This document shows, in pieces, positions 51,401 to 62,295 of a DNA stretch of 64,000 nt. The DNA comes from Sclerurus mexicanus (lineage: Eukaryota > Chordata > Aves > Passeriformes > Furnariidae), in contig VWZF01002942.1 in assembly GCA_013396755.1 (NCBI GenBank), positions 816,119-880,118 of the forward strand, read 5' to 3'. The notes beneath the pieces are model-generated. The model saw only the letters and a list, made by a program, of their open reading frames with translations, had not been told where the DNA came from and searched no databases. How positions within the stretch are numbered: position 1 is the first letter of the stretch; the number at the start of each line of letters is the position of its first letter. The position numbers and the translations under genes were made by a program.

Positions 51401-54400
51401 CTGCAGTGGTACAGTTCCAAAGAATGGTGGATTAGGGAGAAACTCTAGAATTTCTCCATAACTTGACAAGTTATAACCTGAAAAGCTACACTTAGTCCAT
51501 TAAAGATTTTTCACAGTGACATTTTAGTGCAGCTAGGGAAATATGCCACTGTGCCATTTATCATTTTCAGGGTATGGACAGTGGAAAGGAGGTTGCTATG
51601 AAGAACAAAATAAAATAGATTACACATGTAGAAGTGAGGTGAAGAATACTGATAAATATACAGCACTGAATGTCAGCAAATGTCACTTTAGAAGCCATTT
51701 GCAGCTACCAGAACAGCCTTGCAAACCAAAAAAAGTAGCAAAACCAGGCAAAACAAGTTGGGTGTACTCACTTCCACATGAATAAGCAATAAACCTCTCT
51801 GAAGTTAAACCAGAAAGTTGTTAAACTTGATAGATGAATCTTTTCCAAATTGTTCTGTCACATACTGTATATGGCTACAAAGAACTAGGGATGGTTTAAA
51901 GTGAGAAAGAGAAAACATTGCTGAGACTGCAACAATTTAAGCATTTTTGTTCAAACACTTGTATTCCACTTTGTATTAAAGGGACATTATGAACAAAGAA
52001 CTGATTCATCACACCTCTTTCTTTTGCTTCTGTAGGGCTGCTCTTTTTTGTTGTTTGAACTTTGTTGGAATTATTGCATTATTACCTTTTCTCCTTTAAA
52101 TACATTTGCTACTCTAGCAACAGGACTTAGAGTTAAATCAGCTTGGGTTTGGTAGTCAGAAACCTTGCAAACGAAAGCTTTTCTGCTGAAAAACTTCTAA
52201 TGGTAGCTATCTGGCACGCCATCTAAGTTTAAAAGAGAGACCTGCAAGACATTTCCTATCTTTTCAGCAGCATCTGATTTGTAGATGTATGGATCAGCTC
52301 CATTTCAGTTTATAGATATGCTGACCTGGAAAAAGCTTTCCTTGTGAAAGTTGCAATACTTGAGAGACAATATCAAGATTCCTTGAGGCTTATTTTAATC
52401 TGGGCTGTCTGCAGCCTCTTGAGCCACTACTCTCCATTGATATTAAACTGAAGATCTTTGACTCAGAAAATATCTCCAAGGAAAAGCAGAAGTTCTTAAA
52501 ATTTCACAAACTCTGTCTGCGTTTATATTTAATTTTCCATGAGATTCTTCCTCCCAAATTCTAATTTATCTTAGCAAAATCAGAGACAGCCTGCATCATT
52601 TTGATTTCATGAGACTGTCATCCCCAGACATCATACTCATGCAAATTTCAGATCAGTTTTGTTTTCATTAGTAAAAAGCAGCAACATGGATCATGTAAAT
52701 GGGTCATACAGGAACTCTTTTATTCAAAATATTTCATACGTACTAAGATACGCTTACTGTAGAACTATTTCAGTCAAACTTCTCACCATATGTTCATATA
52801 TAAAGCTATAAACAACCAGCCCTACAATCGCATTCTAAAGCCTGGGAGTTTAAATCTTTGAAGAGAACAAATTTCTTGTACTTACAGATCCTGTAGATGG
52901 AGTAAAGGCAAACCTTCCTTTCTTGGGCAGGATGTTTATACAGTGAATTTTCTTCAAGTCTTCACTCTATTCTTGCAAAATCAAAATCAAAAGTGATCCT
53001 TATTAGTCAAACCAAACCCTTTATTAAATTAAATGTAAAGTCTGTTCTAGAAATGAACAATGAAAATCGGAAAACAAAGATTAAACAGATGGGTTGAACT
53101 TTCCTGAACCGCTCCCCATTCCACTCCCCATGATTCTTTGAAAACTGAGGTAATCTTTGAGGGAAAACAGGCATTTGACAGCATCTGTCATCCAGAAGCT
53201 CTGTAGATGTTGTGCTGCTTCTTTGGCCTTGTTTTGAATTTCTCTGTCAATTTGAATAGACTTAACAGAGTCTCTATGAGTGATACTCACAAGCTGAGAA
53301 GGCAAGGACCGTGTCAGATGTAACAAAGGAGAAGAGACCTATCCGTTTGTTACCTCATCACAAATATCAGTGTCCTCCAAACTTCTCTTTTTACAGAAAA
53401 GCACAGAGTTTGGTGAAAAGCACAAGAAAGCTTATTTACCATTTATATGTGAAATTTAAAGTTACATAATAATATGCTTAACATTAATTTTAGAAATTTT
53501 GAGATATAGTATATTCACACAGTCACCTTCAAAACAGGAAAAAAATACAGTTTCTTAAAGGATGTTTGAAAAGTAGAAATGCTTGGCCAAGAGGCTTTAA
53601 AGAAATTCTTCAGCAAGTAGGCAGCACATGAATAAATATGCTGATTTTGCGACAAGCACTGAAAAGAAGCTTCTGGTTAGCAGCCTGCCTAACTTATGAA
53701 TGGTTTAGCCCTTCCTTCCTCCATCCTAGGCATGAAAGCTTCTATCCACACCCCAGACTTGATCCAAACTACTGAATGCAATAGAGAAGTGCCTACTGAC
53801 GTTAGATCAGGCCCTCTAGGCCTGCATCAGCCCAGAGCCAACCTACGCTTCCTCATAACCTTCCAAGGCAGCTGTTAAGGTATGTACAAAATATCAGAAG
53901 CGCTTAATCAGACAGATCTTGTCCTTTGGAAAAAAGTAGAGATTTTGCCTGAAAAAGCAGTACAGGTTTTGCTTTGGTACAGATGGTAATAATGAAGAAT
54001 CATAGTTTCTGTTATCAGGGGGTTTTGATAGATTTGTCTTTCTGAGGAAAAAGGACACACAGTTCTAAAGGACACACAGTTCTAAAGGACGGGGGGAGAA
54101 GATTGTAATTTTTGGTCCTTTTTTTATTTTAATGGCTAAACATTGTAATGCTAGCTAAACAGAAATTCTTGTCTGTTAATAGGTTCCTTCAGTTTGTAAT
54201 AAATAGGAATGCTAATGACTAAAATTTGGTATTTGGTATGCATTAGCTTTTGCAAGTCTTTTCTTTACGGCTTCATTGACATTCAATATGGCAAGCGTCC
54301 TTTGAAACATATTTATAAAATAACTACAGTATAATTAAACCAACAAAGCCATCTTTTAAGTAAGCTTAATAGCTCAGTTTTTCCATCTGCAAATTTTTTA

Positions 54401-55595
54401 TTTTAAGGAGGAAAAATAGTTATACTCAGTTCTTCTGTATATTTAATTTTTCATCTAATATTTTCTTTTCATTTGCAATCTGTGCATATTTAGTTCTTGA
54501 CAACTGTGATTAATAATAAGTGTGCATGAAAAACATGCTTCGGAGAATCTACCACAAAAACATTTTTTGTTAATGAGAACTGAAATGTATCTTGACAAAG
54601 ACAGTATATGTAATGTATATGTGTATCTATATATATTTTAATAGCTAATGGTCGTGTAGTTAATACAGAAAAATGGATAAATAGATATGGCAGGTAATAC
54701 TTGAAGTGAATACTGTTTAATAAACGTAACTAAAATATTTTGATTATATAAAAGCAATAGGTAAATAAAAGCAATTACATTTAATTTTGCTTTCAGATTG
54801 TGAGCATTTTCTGTAAGCTTTAATGAAGGAGAGAGCTTGGGCAGAAGGCTAATGGTATAGTCACTGCTAGCATTACTCATTAGAGTTTGTAAGCAGTACT
54901 TATTCTGAGTTATTTCTCTGGAAGACTGAAATGTTCTTTGGACCCTGATTACTCTAATTCATAATATCTACCTCATTCAGAAAATTAAAGTTTACAGAGT
55001 CTTCAGCAGTTTGAAAATCTTCATACCATTTAGAGCCATAATCATGTTTACTTAAGGACAAGGTAAAAAGTGATAACTCTCCTTATAATAGCTAAAGTGG
55101 AACCTCGTAACTGTTTCTTAAACTCTGTCCTCTACAGGCACAATAATATTGAGACTCCATTTACGGTATGGTGAATAAAAACAGTTGACATCATTGTTAT
55201 AATCTTTATTTAAAACTGTTACCAAGGTTACTAATTACCATCACTGTATGCAACAGGTCCCTCTGAAGCAGTATCTTTACAGATGAACTGTAATGTGCAG
55301 GATTACAATAAAAGGCATAAGGGATTATGCACAGGCAAAAATGATGAAAGTAACACAAATGCATCTACATTATACGCTGCTAAAATGCACAATGTGGCTT
55401 TTTGTTTAATTCGAGAATTTAGAGAGATGTTAACTGTATCCTGAAGTGGCTGCACAAATGTCGGGGAGCAGAGGAGGTAGGGGTCATAGAGACCTATAAA
55501 ACCTGCTGCTGCTGGAAGTGTTCTCACGTCATCTGCAGTCTTAGCGGGGCACCTGGTTTACGGGCAAATATGCGTCCATTGTGTTAAGCAGGACT
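48421..55595. other. AT-rich non-coding DNA
   Basis: No gene is recognised. The longest open stretch (48944-48537 on the minus strand, 135 codons) is AT-rich with hydrophobic and lysine-rich parts, and a chance frame of this size is expected in 64 kb of such DNA. A 17-bp tandem repeat lies at 54050-54090. Confidence 0.55.
54050..54090. repeat. 17-bp tandem repeat, 2.4 copies
   Basis: The unit aaaggacacacagttct is present twice exactly (54050-54066 and 54067-54083), followed by aaaggac before a G-run. Confidence 0.95.
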
Positions 55596-55840
55596 ACAGG
55601 CAGAGAACAGGGAGCTGCCGGCCGCACCATCCACAGCACCGGGCTGCCCGCGGCCGGGGCGCGTCGGAGCGGGGCGGCGGAGACCCCCTGAGCACCCTGG
55701 GGGCTGAGGTCAGGCCTCCAGCGTCTCCAAAGGGGCGTCTCGCCGGGGGTGACAGGGTGGCTAAAGGGAAAGCGGGGCGGCAGGTGGGGTCCCGCTCGCC
55801 TCCCGGCCGGCACCGTCCGTCCCCCGCTAAGTCACTCTAC
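55596..55840. promoter_or_regulatory. CpG island 1
   Basis: CpG dinucleotides and GC rise sharply from the AT-rich desert on the left. GCGCGTCGGAGCGGGGCGGCGG-type sequence occurs around 55660, including GGGGCGG (SP1-type). A 90-codon minus-strand frame (55813-55541) is open mainly because of high GC and has no domain. It is the leftmost of a cluster of islands running to 62.3 kb. Confidence 0.8.
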
Positions 55841-56019
55841 CCCGCCCTCAACTTAATGACACAAATCCGGGCTCTTAAAGTCTTTGCGACTGATCGTACT
55901 CGCTCATTTATAAATAATTATCTCCATATAGATGCATAACAACAACATACCAGAAGTGTTTGGGGAGAAATCCGATTAAAGTCTATAGCTTTTTCCCCCC
56001 CTCTCTCCCGGAGCAAAAG
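55841..56019. other. Non-coding spacer between CpG islands
   Basis: This AT-rich spacer includes CATTTATAAATAATTATCTCC (near 55905), rich in homeodomain-type words. No coding frame is supported. Confidence 0.4.
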
Positions 56020-56430
56020 TCTTGCCACAGGTCAGCTGCCGCAGCCGGCCCAGACCCCGGGGTTAAAGGCAGAAAAGGCTCCAGGCGGGTCGCTTCCCCC
56101 CCGGGCAGCGGGAGGGGGCTGCCCCCGAGCGGCGCGCCCTGCCGGGGGGCAGCCAACCTCGGGGGGCGGCTCGGCCGGGCATTTTGGGGAGAGGCAGCCG
56201 CCGCCCTGGCTGGAGCGTGAACTCTACCGCCGAGACCCATTTCCCCCCGGCCCCAACATCCCCGGGCGGGGGCGCGGGGCCGCCCTGCTCCGCCTGGACC
56301 GGCCCGGCCTGGGGTGGCGGTGACGCAGAAACGTGCTTTCCTTTCCTCTTTCGGGCGATTTAGGGGAACTAGAAAAACAAACATCGGGCCGTTTCATGAA
56401 ACGGTGGAGAAAACTCCGAAGGGGAAGAGA
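56020..56430. promoter_or_regulatory. CpG island 2
   Basis: Dense CpG and C/G runs with GGCGGC and GGGGCGC words. The minus-strand frame of 133 codons (56384-55983) is Pro-, Gly-, Ala- and Arg-rich with no domain, as expected of frames in GC-rich islands. No splice-bounded exon is recognised. It may be a promoter or a Polycomb-type island. Confidence 0.82.
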
Positions 56431-56879
56431 GCGGGCCACATCCTTTTAGAGGAAGGACAAGGGTTCTCTGAGGAGGGAAAACAAAAGATGACAGTGGTGG
56501 CTGTAACCCCACCATGAACCAGGGACCTCCTGGCCACGCTCGGAGAGCTAACCTCCCCGGACTTCCCATTACCTCTCCATGACACTTCACTAATGCTCAC
56601 ACAATGGCCAACTGAGCAGTTTAAGTAAAGATATTTTAACCTGAACTAAACATTGTCTCCAGACAATAGGATGCAAAGCAACATCTGGTACCACACATAA
56701 ACAATGCTGTGCAACAGCATATGCTCGACGTCTGGAAGTTTATGTCAACACCAAGCAGTCGAGGAGGCTGTCGCTGCTCGGCATGAAATCATAATAAATG
56801 GCTGTTTGCTGTGCTTCCTAGATGAGCATCTAGGATACTTCCTCTCAGGGCATCCTCTTCAGGTTAAAATTGCTCAGCA

Positions 56880-57065
56880 AGACATCTTCGGACCGCATTC
56901 GTGTCTCTTCCCTCCCGCCCTCGGAGCAAACCACCAGTGAGAAATAACACAGGGAGAGCCCGTGGACCGGCCGAGGGACAACACCGGGTTACCCCTTCCC
57001 CGCTGTGCCTCCGGCGGGCACGGCTCGGCCGCCGGCGCCGGTGGAAGCGGCCGACACTGAATGGC
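56880..57065. promoter_or_regulatory. CpG island 3 (small)
   Basis: CpG-rich sequence, including CGGCGCCGG- and GGACCGGCCGAGG-type words, with AT-rich DNA on both sides. Confidence 0.7.
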
Positions 57066-57069
57066 CAAC

Positions 57070-57390
57070 TTCAGGGAAGCGCTTCTCTAAAGAGGAGGCT
57101 CTAGGCTAATGAAACAACGGGAGGTGACTATTGCAAACAGCTGTTCCTCATACATATTTCATTATACAATCAGATAATGCGTCTTACCACCTTCTCAATT
57201 ATTCACAGATAAACATTTTCAAGACGTTTTGACATCTGTCTTAGGGCCTGCTATTAATTTAGTAATCATTGTGGTTAAAAATGTATGGGGACTGCACCTC
57301 ACAAAAACTCGGATTTCACTTACGAGAATAACCACCATAAGAGCTCTCGCCCTAAGCAGCTCATCGGGTCAAAGAGAGCCCCAAGATGGG
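57070..57390. promoter_or_regulatory. Candidate conserved non-coding element between islands
   Basis: An AT-rich block with CATTATACAATCAGATAATG (near 57161), TTCTCAATTATTCACAG (near 57192) and CTATTAATTTAGTAATCATTG (near 57250). It is flanked by CpG islands 3 and 4. The dense homeodomain-type words and the position suggest promoter-proximal regulatory DNA. Confidence 0.35.
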
Positions 57391-57394
57391 GGAA

Positions 57395-57950
57395 GAACAC
57401 GATCTGCGCCCTGAAGCACTCGGGGGGCGCTGCGCCGGCCCTGCGGACGGTCCCTCTGTGCCCGGGGCTGTGCAGCGCCGGGCCCCGCCCGCCGACCCCC
57501 GGAGCTCCCGGGGAGAAGCGACGGAGGGGAGAAGGCCGAGCGGGGAAAGAAGCGACACCTTCCCTCCCTGGCAAGCCAGGAAAACACCCAGAAAAGTCGT
57601 GTCTGCCTCTTCCGTCGGGTTTTGGCGCAAACGCTCCCGGTTCTTTCCGCAGGCAAGGGGCGCTCCCCGTTGCATCGTGCCGCCCCGTAAGAGGACACCT
57701 GCCTGGCCGGCCGACTGCTCCGCCAGCCCTCCACCCGGTGTCCCCGCCGGCCGCCCGGCTTGGCGGGGCCAGCCCGGCTGGGGACAGAGAAGCGCCGGTG
57801 GCAGCTCCCGTGGCTTCACTCCCCGCAGCACAAAGCCTGCAGGTCCCTGGCCGGGCAGCCAGGCGCGCTGGTCCTTCCTGAGCGTCGCGAAACTTCCGAC
57901 AGTTTGTTTCGCTGCTGCTGGCTGGTTGTAAAACCGCAAGGCGCTAGGAA
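57395..57950. promoter_or_regulatory. CpG island 4 (largest)
   Basis: The densest CpG block of the window. Long frames are open on both strands at once (57285-57881 plus, 198 codons; 57996-57361 minus, 211 codons; 57386-57931 plus, 181 codons). Their translations are rich in Ala, Arg, Gly and Pro, with no domain I recognise. Mutual overlap on both strands is what GC-rich non-coding DNA gives, so none is called a gene. A first exon of an untested transcript cannot be excluded. Confidence 0.8.
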
Positions 57951-58359
57951 GGCGCAGCGTCTTAAAACTGCACCTTTTGTGTCTCTTCCTTGGCAATAAT
58001 CCGTTTTCTTAAAATAAAGCTCACACCACCCCCGAAACGCGCTTGCACACGCACAGTTACCAGATGTTACACATGAACACTAAAGAGGGAGTTAAACGAG
58101 CAAAGGGGAGAAGCAAATCTCGACAACTCTTTCAGACACTTTATTGATTAAATTAAGCCGCTCAGCCCTTCTTTTCTTCCTTTTCTTCCCCAGGGTACCT
58201 CTTTTTACCAAGAAATTAACACACAATCAGTGCCCTTCACGATCTTCCCACTCATCCACCCATGCCCAGGTAAAGGGATGGAAGGCGTGCGTAATTTCTC
58301 TCCTGCTACATAAGATCTTGATTAGAACTAGTTTCTAGAGCTGCGGTCTCGTCAGTGAT

Positions 58360-58745
58360 AAGGGGATTCTGCTTTGCACAAGGCACAGGGCCCCCGCGTG
58401 AGCCAGGAAAACGAGGGAGAAGTGATGTTTTCAGCCTGTGCCCCACTCCTCTCCCAGTCCCGCGGGGGCTTGACCACCTCCACACCTACCCATGCCACCC
58501 CTGCCCACCCCTACGCAGGGACCGACGCTGCTCTCGGAGGTCGCACACGGGGGGTTCACCAGCTACCAAAGCGCTGGCCGTCTCCACCTGACGCATCCCG
58601 GTGGGTATCCGGCTGCGGGTGGTTGTACTCTAAAGCCTCAGCCGGAGTCCCGGTCGTGAATTTAATTTTAATCGCATCGACAAGAGAAGTGCCGGTACCC
58701 GGGACCGCTGGGTGTGTAAAAGCCTTTCCGCCTCGCAGATGGTGG
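58360..58745. promoter_or_regulatory. CpG island 5
   Basis: CpG-rich sequence with CGCGGGGGCTTG (58460) and GGTACCCGGGACCG (58694). A 139-codon plus-strand frame (58374-58793) overlaps other frames and has no domain. Confidence 0.75.
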
Positions 58746-59160
58746 AAGGTAGAGGAGGATTTGGGGACAGGTAGAAGAGGGGAGGGTGTGTGAAATGGAA
58801 ACGAGAATTCTTAGTGCTCCCTCCAACTATTACCCACAGGTCAAGATCTCGCCTTCCCTTGAACGCTCTGTAAACAGCAAAGGAGTTAGTGGTGAGCTCC
58901 GAATCTCTGGTTTGGGTCTGCCTGGAAACCATGATTTTGAGTCAGAATTAGTGGATAGTCAGAATAGTGGAAATCGGGCTGTGACTGAAGACCCTTCCAC
59001 CTAAGCAGCATTCATCATATTTTAAAAAGTGAAATGTCAGAAGCCCGCTGGAATCTTTCCGCCAGCCGCTCTTGAATTGATCCTGCACTTGCTCAGAGAC
59101 GATCTGTGCCTATCTGGCTCATAACTTCAGCTGTCTGAAGTTCTGTAGTTTCAACACTGT

Positions 59161-59990
59161 ACTTGCAACTGTGTTCCTGCAGAGTCGTCCTGCTCCCCGT
59201 TCCCCCCCCCACCCCAGCCTCAAGACGTCCTTCGCCCTATTGATGTGTGCTACAGTCAAACAGGGCAAAAAGACGAGAATTGTATTCGACAGATGCTGCT
59301 CACTCGTGAATAACAGGTTCAGTGCATACGGTATCTCTCGCCATTATCCTGTAAGTTAATATCGAGTAGCAATAGCTGTCTAAATATCAAAATCTATTTA
59401 TAGGGGATGCAGAGCTATGACCTCTCCATCTGACCTTCAGGAACTGTAGGCTGGAAAAGAGGGCAAATGAAGAAAGAAAAAAAAATAAGAAAAGAAAAAA
59501 GGAAAGCCCCAGGATTATAATGGAGATTCGTGCGTGGTGTAGCTGGGCTGGGCTGCTTTTGTTCCGAAATCCCGGTAGGACTTGAACCTTTAGGATGGCA
59601 CCGGCCCTGCGGCCCAGGGGAGGAGAGGTTCTGTCCGAATTCTCTGTGTCCCTGCCGCCATCGTGGTGTTGTTTCATCCACTTCTGCACAGCTGCAAAAG
59701 TTGTCGTCGGGTTTTGGGTGGGGTTGGCAGGGGTTTTTCCACATTTAAAAAAAAACGGGGGGAAAAAGAGACAAAACAGCGCCGTTGACTAAGCAGCAAA
59801 TCTCAGTGAGAATTGAGGGAGCGGAGAGTGCAGCAGAGTGCAGACCCACAGCTCGGGAAATCATTTTGCAAGGGAGGCAGACGGGAGCAGGGGGTATTTT
59901 CTTATTTTGTTTCTAGCAGCCTTCCCAGCACAAACGAGGGGTGAGAGGAAAGAGCGAGACTTAGGGAGTCTTCCCAGTCCCTCCCTGACA
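59161..59990. other. Non-coding spacer with C-run and CpG-poor flank
   Basis: A C9 run with neighbouring C-runs lies at 59202-59217. TGCCGCCATCGTGG near 59653 resembles a reversed YY1 site. No gene is supported. The frames around 59387-59748 on both strands are short and domain-free. Confidence 0.4.
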
Positions 59991-60262
59991 AGAAGCAGGA
60001 TGGGGGAAGCTAGGCTCTCTCGGGCGCTGCCCGGGGGTCCCTGGGACCCTCGACAAGGCGCTAGTGTCGGGGCCCTGGTCTGGGACGCCGTGACATGCCA
60101 AGCTCCCCGAGGATGGTATCCCGCCCACACCCTTCCCCTACGGACAGGGAGGGGGAGGATGCTCCACAGGGTCCCAGAGCAGGAATCAGTGTTCTGAAGT
60201 GCATCCCCTCGGGGGGAGCTGGAAAAGATGTGGGGGGGAGGGGAGGGGAGGAAGAAGAGAAG
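59991..60262. promoter_or_regulatory. CpG island 6
   Basis: GC-rich block with CTCTCGGGCGCTGCCCGGG-type text near 60017. It ends in a G-rich tract (60232-60252, several GGGG runs separated by A), which could form a G-quadruplex. Confidence 0.7.
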
Positions 60263-60369
60263 AATAATCCCAAAGTTTTGGTGGTTTGTTGTTTGGGTTT
60301 TTTTATGGAGCCGTCGGGAGCTCGTCCAGTCTGAATTAACAACTGCATAAACCTAGATCAGCTGTGAAA

Positions 60370-60610
60370 CAGCCCTCCCCCCGCCCCGGCGGTAATATGG
60401 CGCCTGCGAGCGAGAGAAGCACTTTTCTCGGTGTTTAGCAGTTGAAAAGTGCTCCCTGAAGGTCACACCAGGAGACGCGCCCGTTGGCTGCCGCGCAGGG
60501 CCCGAATCCCCGAACGCCATCCCGCCGGGGACAACACAGCGGCCACAAGCACAGGGCGGTTTCCGACAGTCAAATGTGCCCCGGCTCTGCTTTTGCGTCC
60601 CCTTTATGTT
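60370..60610. promoter_or_regulatory. CpG island 7, candidate core promoter
   Basis: A GC box (CCCGCCCC, 60380-60387, SP1-type in reverse) is followed within 20 bases by AATATGGCGCC (60394-60404), close to the YY1 consensus AANATGGCGGC. YY1 sites of this kind often lie just downstream of CpG-island transcription starts. No TATA box is needed in such promoters and none is seen. Direction and start site are not determined. Confidence 0.4.
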
Positions 60611-60660
60611 TCTGTGTCTATAAGGGTATCGTACCCACCTTACCTTTCTGTCTTATTAGG

Positions 60661-61115
60661 GAAAAAAGAAAAAAAAACGAAACCCAATCAAAACACCCAA
60701 CAACCCACAACTTAAAGCAACCCGGGGCTCGGAGGGAGTTTTTCCTTGTGTCAAGAAATTAAAAGGCTCAAGTCTCCTATGTGACCGTGTTGAGACACGG
60801 GAGCACCGTTCGAAGCTACTTTAAAGCGCCAGTCTCATTTGATTTGGAGGTCTGGTCTTCAGAAGGAGAAGTGTAGTTCAGGAGGCAAACTCCGTCCCCA
60901 GTGGGTGTGCAGACTCTCTTTCCGCCGTCCAAGTGCACCTACCAAGGGAAAAGAGAGGTAGGGCTGCTAACCGCGCAGCTTAAATGTTTTCTCCTACCAG
61001 GGGCTGAGCAAGGAGTAAGCTTTCCTAGCTATCCGAATAAATTCGGAAAGATTATTTAAAAACAAACAAACAAACCAAAACAAAACAAAAGCAAACAAAA
61101 AACCCACAAAAACCA
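60661..61115. repeat. A-rich tracts (CAAACAAAA type) around ordinary sequence
   Basis: A-rich tracts at 60661-60710 and 61057-61115 flank a GC-moderate block (60720-61050) in which no gene is seen. The minus-strand frame reading FVLFWFVCLF across the second tract is an artefact. Confidence 0.7.
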
Positions 61116-61229
61116 CACAATGTATTCTTGTATTTGAGTCCCACTTGAGAAAAGTGTCAGGGAAATAAAGAAATCTCCCAAACTCTTCCAAACACACTTG
61201 GCAATAATCTCCTTTTAAATCTTGGGTCT

Positions 61230-61985
61230 TGCTACAACATTAGGCTCCTTAATGTTGCATTCCAAAGAAAATAGACTGGGTATTAGAAGAGGAATCTCCT
61301 CTTCCTAATGAATATTTACCCTGAGGTCATTACATCCGTAATGGTCCTCGCTTAACTTACCTTGCTCCCCCTCTTTTTCTGCTAGAGACTGGGATTTCAA
61401 TCACAATGCCCTCGATTTTAAAGTGCCGTGTACCATTTAATGGCGGGGTGCTGGCGAGGTTAGAATATTATTGACTTCATGCAATATATAAGATGGATAC
61501 ATTTAAGACTTTTAACTTTTTGTTGCAATGACACGCTGTATTTTTATGAGATACCTATTATGCAGACAGAACCATTGTGCTGTAGCTGCCTCACAGTTGC
61601 TGGATCGTTTCTATCAGATGAAAGATTTTGAATAGTTTTCTTTCAACAATGCATCCTTTTGGTCTTGATACAAAGAATGTAGGCATGGTATACACTTAAA
61701 CAGCTCTGTCATAGAGCAAGATTAAATAGAGTATATATCGAATCCTGTCTGCAGTATAATACGCACAGGAAACAGAATGGAGCTCACTCCGCCGCTGAAG
61801 GAGTACATTAGGGTCTGATGTCCTGGGAGCATCTTCCAGATTTCCCTTATCTCTGATATTCGTTAAGTTGTTAAAAATCTTTACAGACGGGCTTTAAAAT
61901 CGTCTGTTTCTCGCGGAAAGACCGAGTTTGATAACGGAGTCTTTTAACAAAATCTACTGCTGACGCTCAGGTAAAGGCACAAGTT
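61230..61985. promoter_or_regulatory. Candidate conserved non-coding element cluster
   Basis: About 750 repeat-free bases lie between A-rich sequence and the last CpG island. There are TAATGAATATTTACC (near 61307), TAATGGTCC, ACAATGCATCC (SOX-type, near 61647), TACAAAGAATG (near 61670), GATACAAAG- and TTATGAGATACC-type words, and TTTAACTTTTTGTTGCAATG (near 61510). No coding frame is supported. Position between islands argues for promoter-proximal regulatory DNA. Confidence 0.38.
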
Positions 61986-62295
61986 ATTGTTTATCTAGTC
62001 CCCCATCTCGGCGGCCACCGGGACACCGGAGTGCTGGGGGAACCCGGAGGATCCCCCGCGCCTGTCCCGGGCGGGCGGCTTTTCCCTGCCCTCTGGCAGA
62101 GGCGAAAGAGGGGCCCCCGTTTAGCACAGCCCCTGCTGTGTGGTTGCCCCCCGGGCCCTGCGTCGGGAAGGCGGTGCCCGCGACCGCCCGGTGCCAGGAG
62201 TAGGGGGCAGGGGGTACAATCCGGGGAGGCTCCGAGCCGGCGGGGCTCCCCCTCCGGTGCTCACTCGAGCGACTTGACCAAAGTGCACGTGCTGA
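61986..62295. promoter_or_regulatory. CpG island 8
   Basis: CpG-rich block (GGGCGGGCGGC near 62069, GACCGCCCGG near 62182). A 129-codon minus-strand frame and a 106-codon plus-strand frame cross it on opposite strands, without a domain. Confidence 0.78.

Noticed and set aside
57285..57996. Long open frames of 181-211 codons on both strands in CpG island 4
   Set aside because: They overlap each other on opposite strands, are rich in Gly, Ala, Pro and Arg, and lack any domain. High GC alone removes stop codons.
62180..62215. ggtgccaggagtagggggcag as a CTCF site
   Set aside because: The core has two extra bases relative to the CTCF consensus, so it is not supported.
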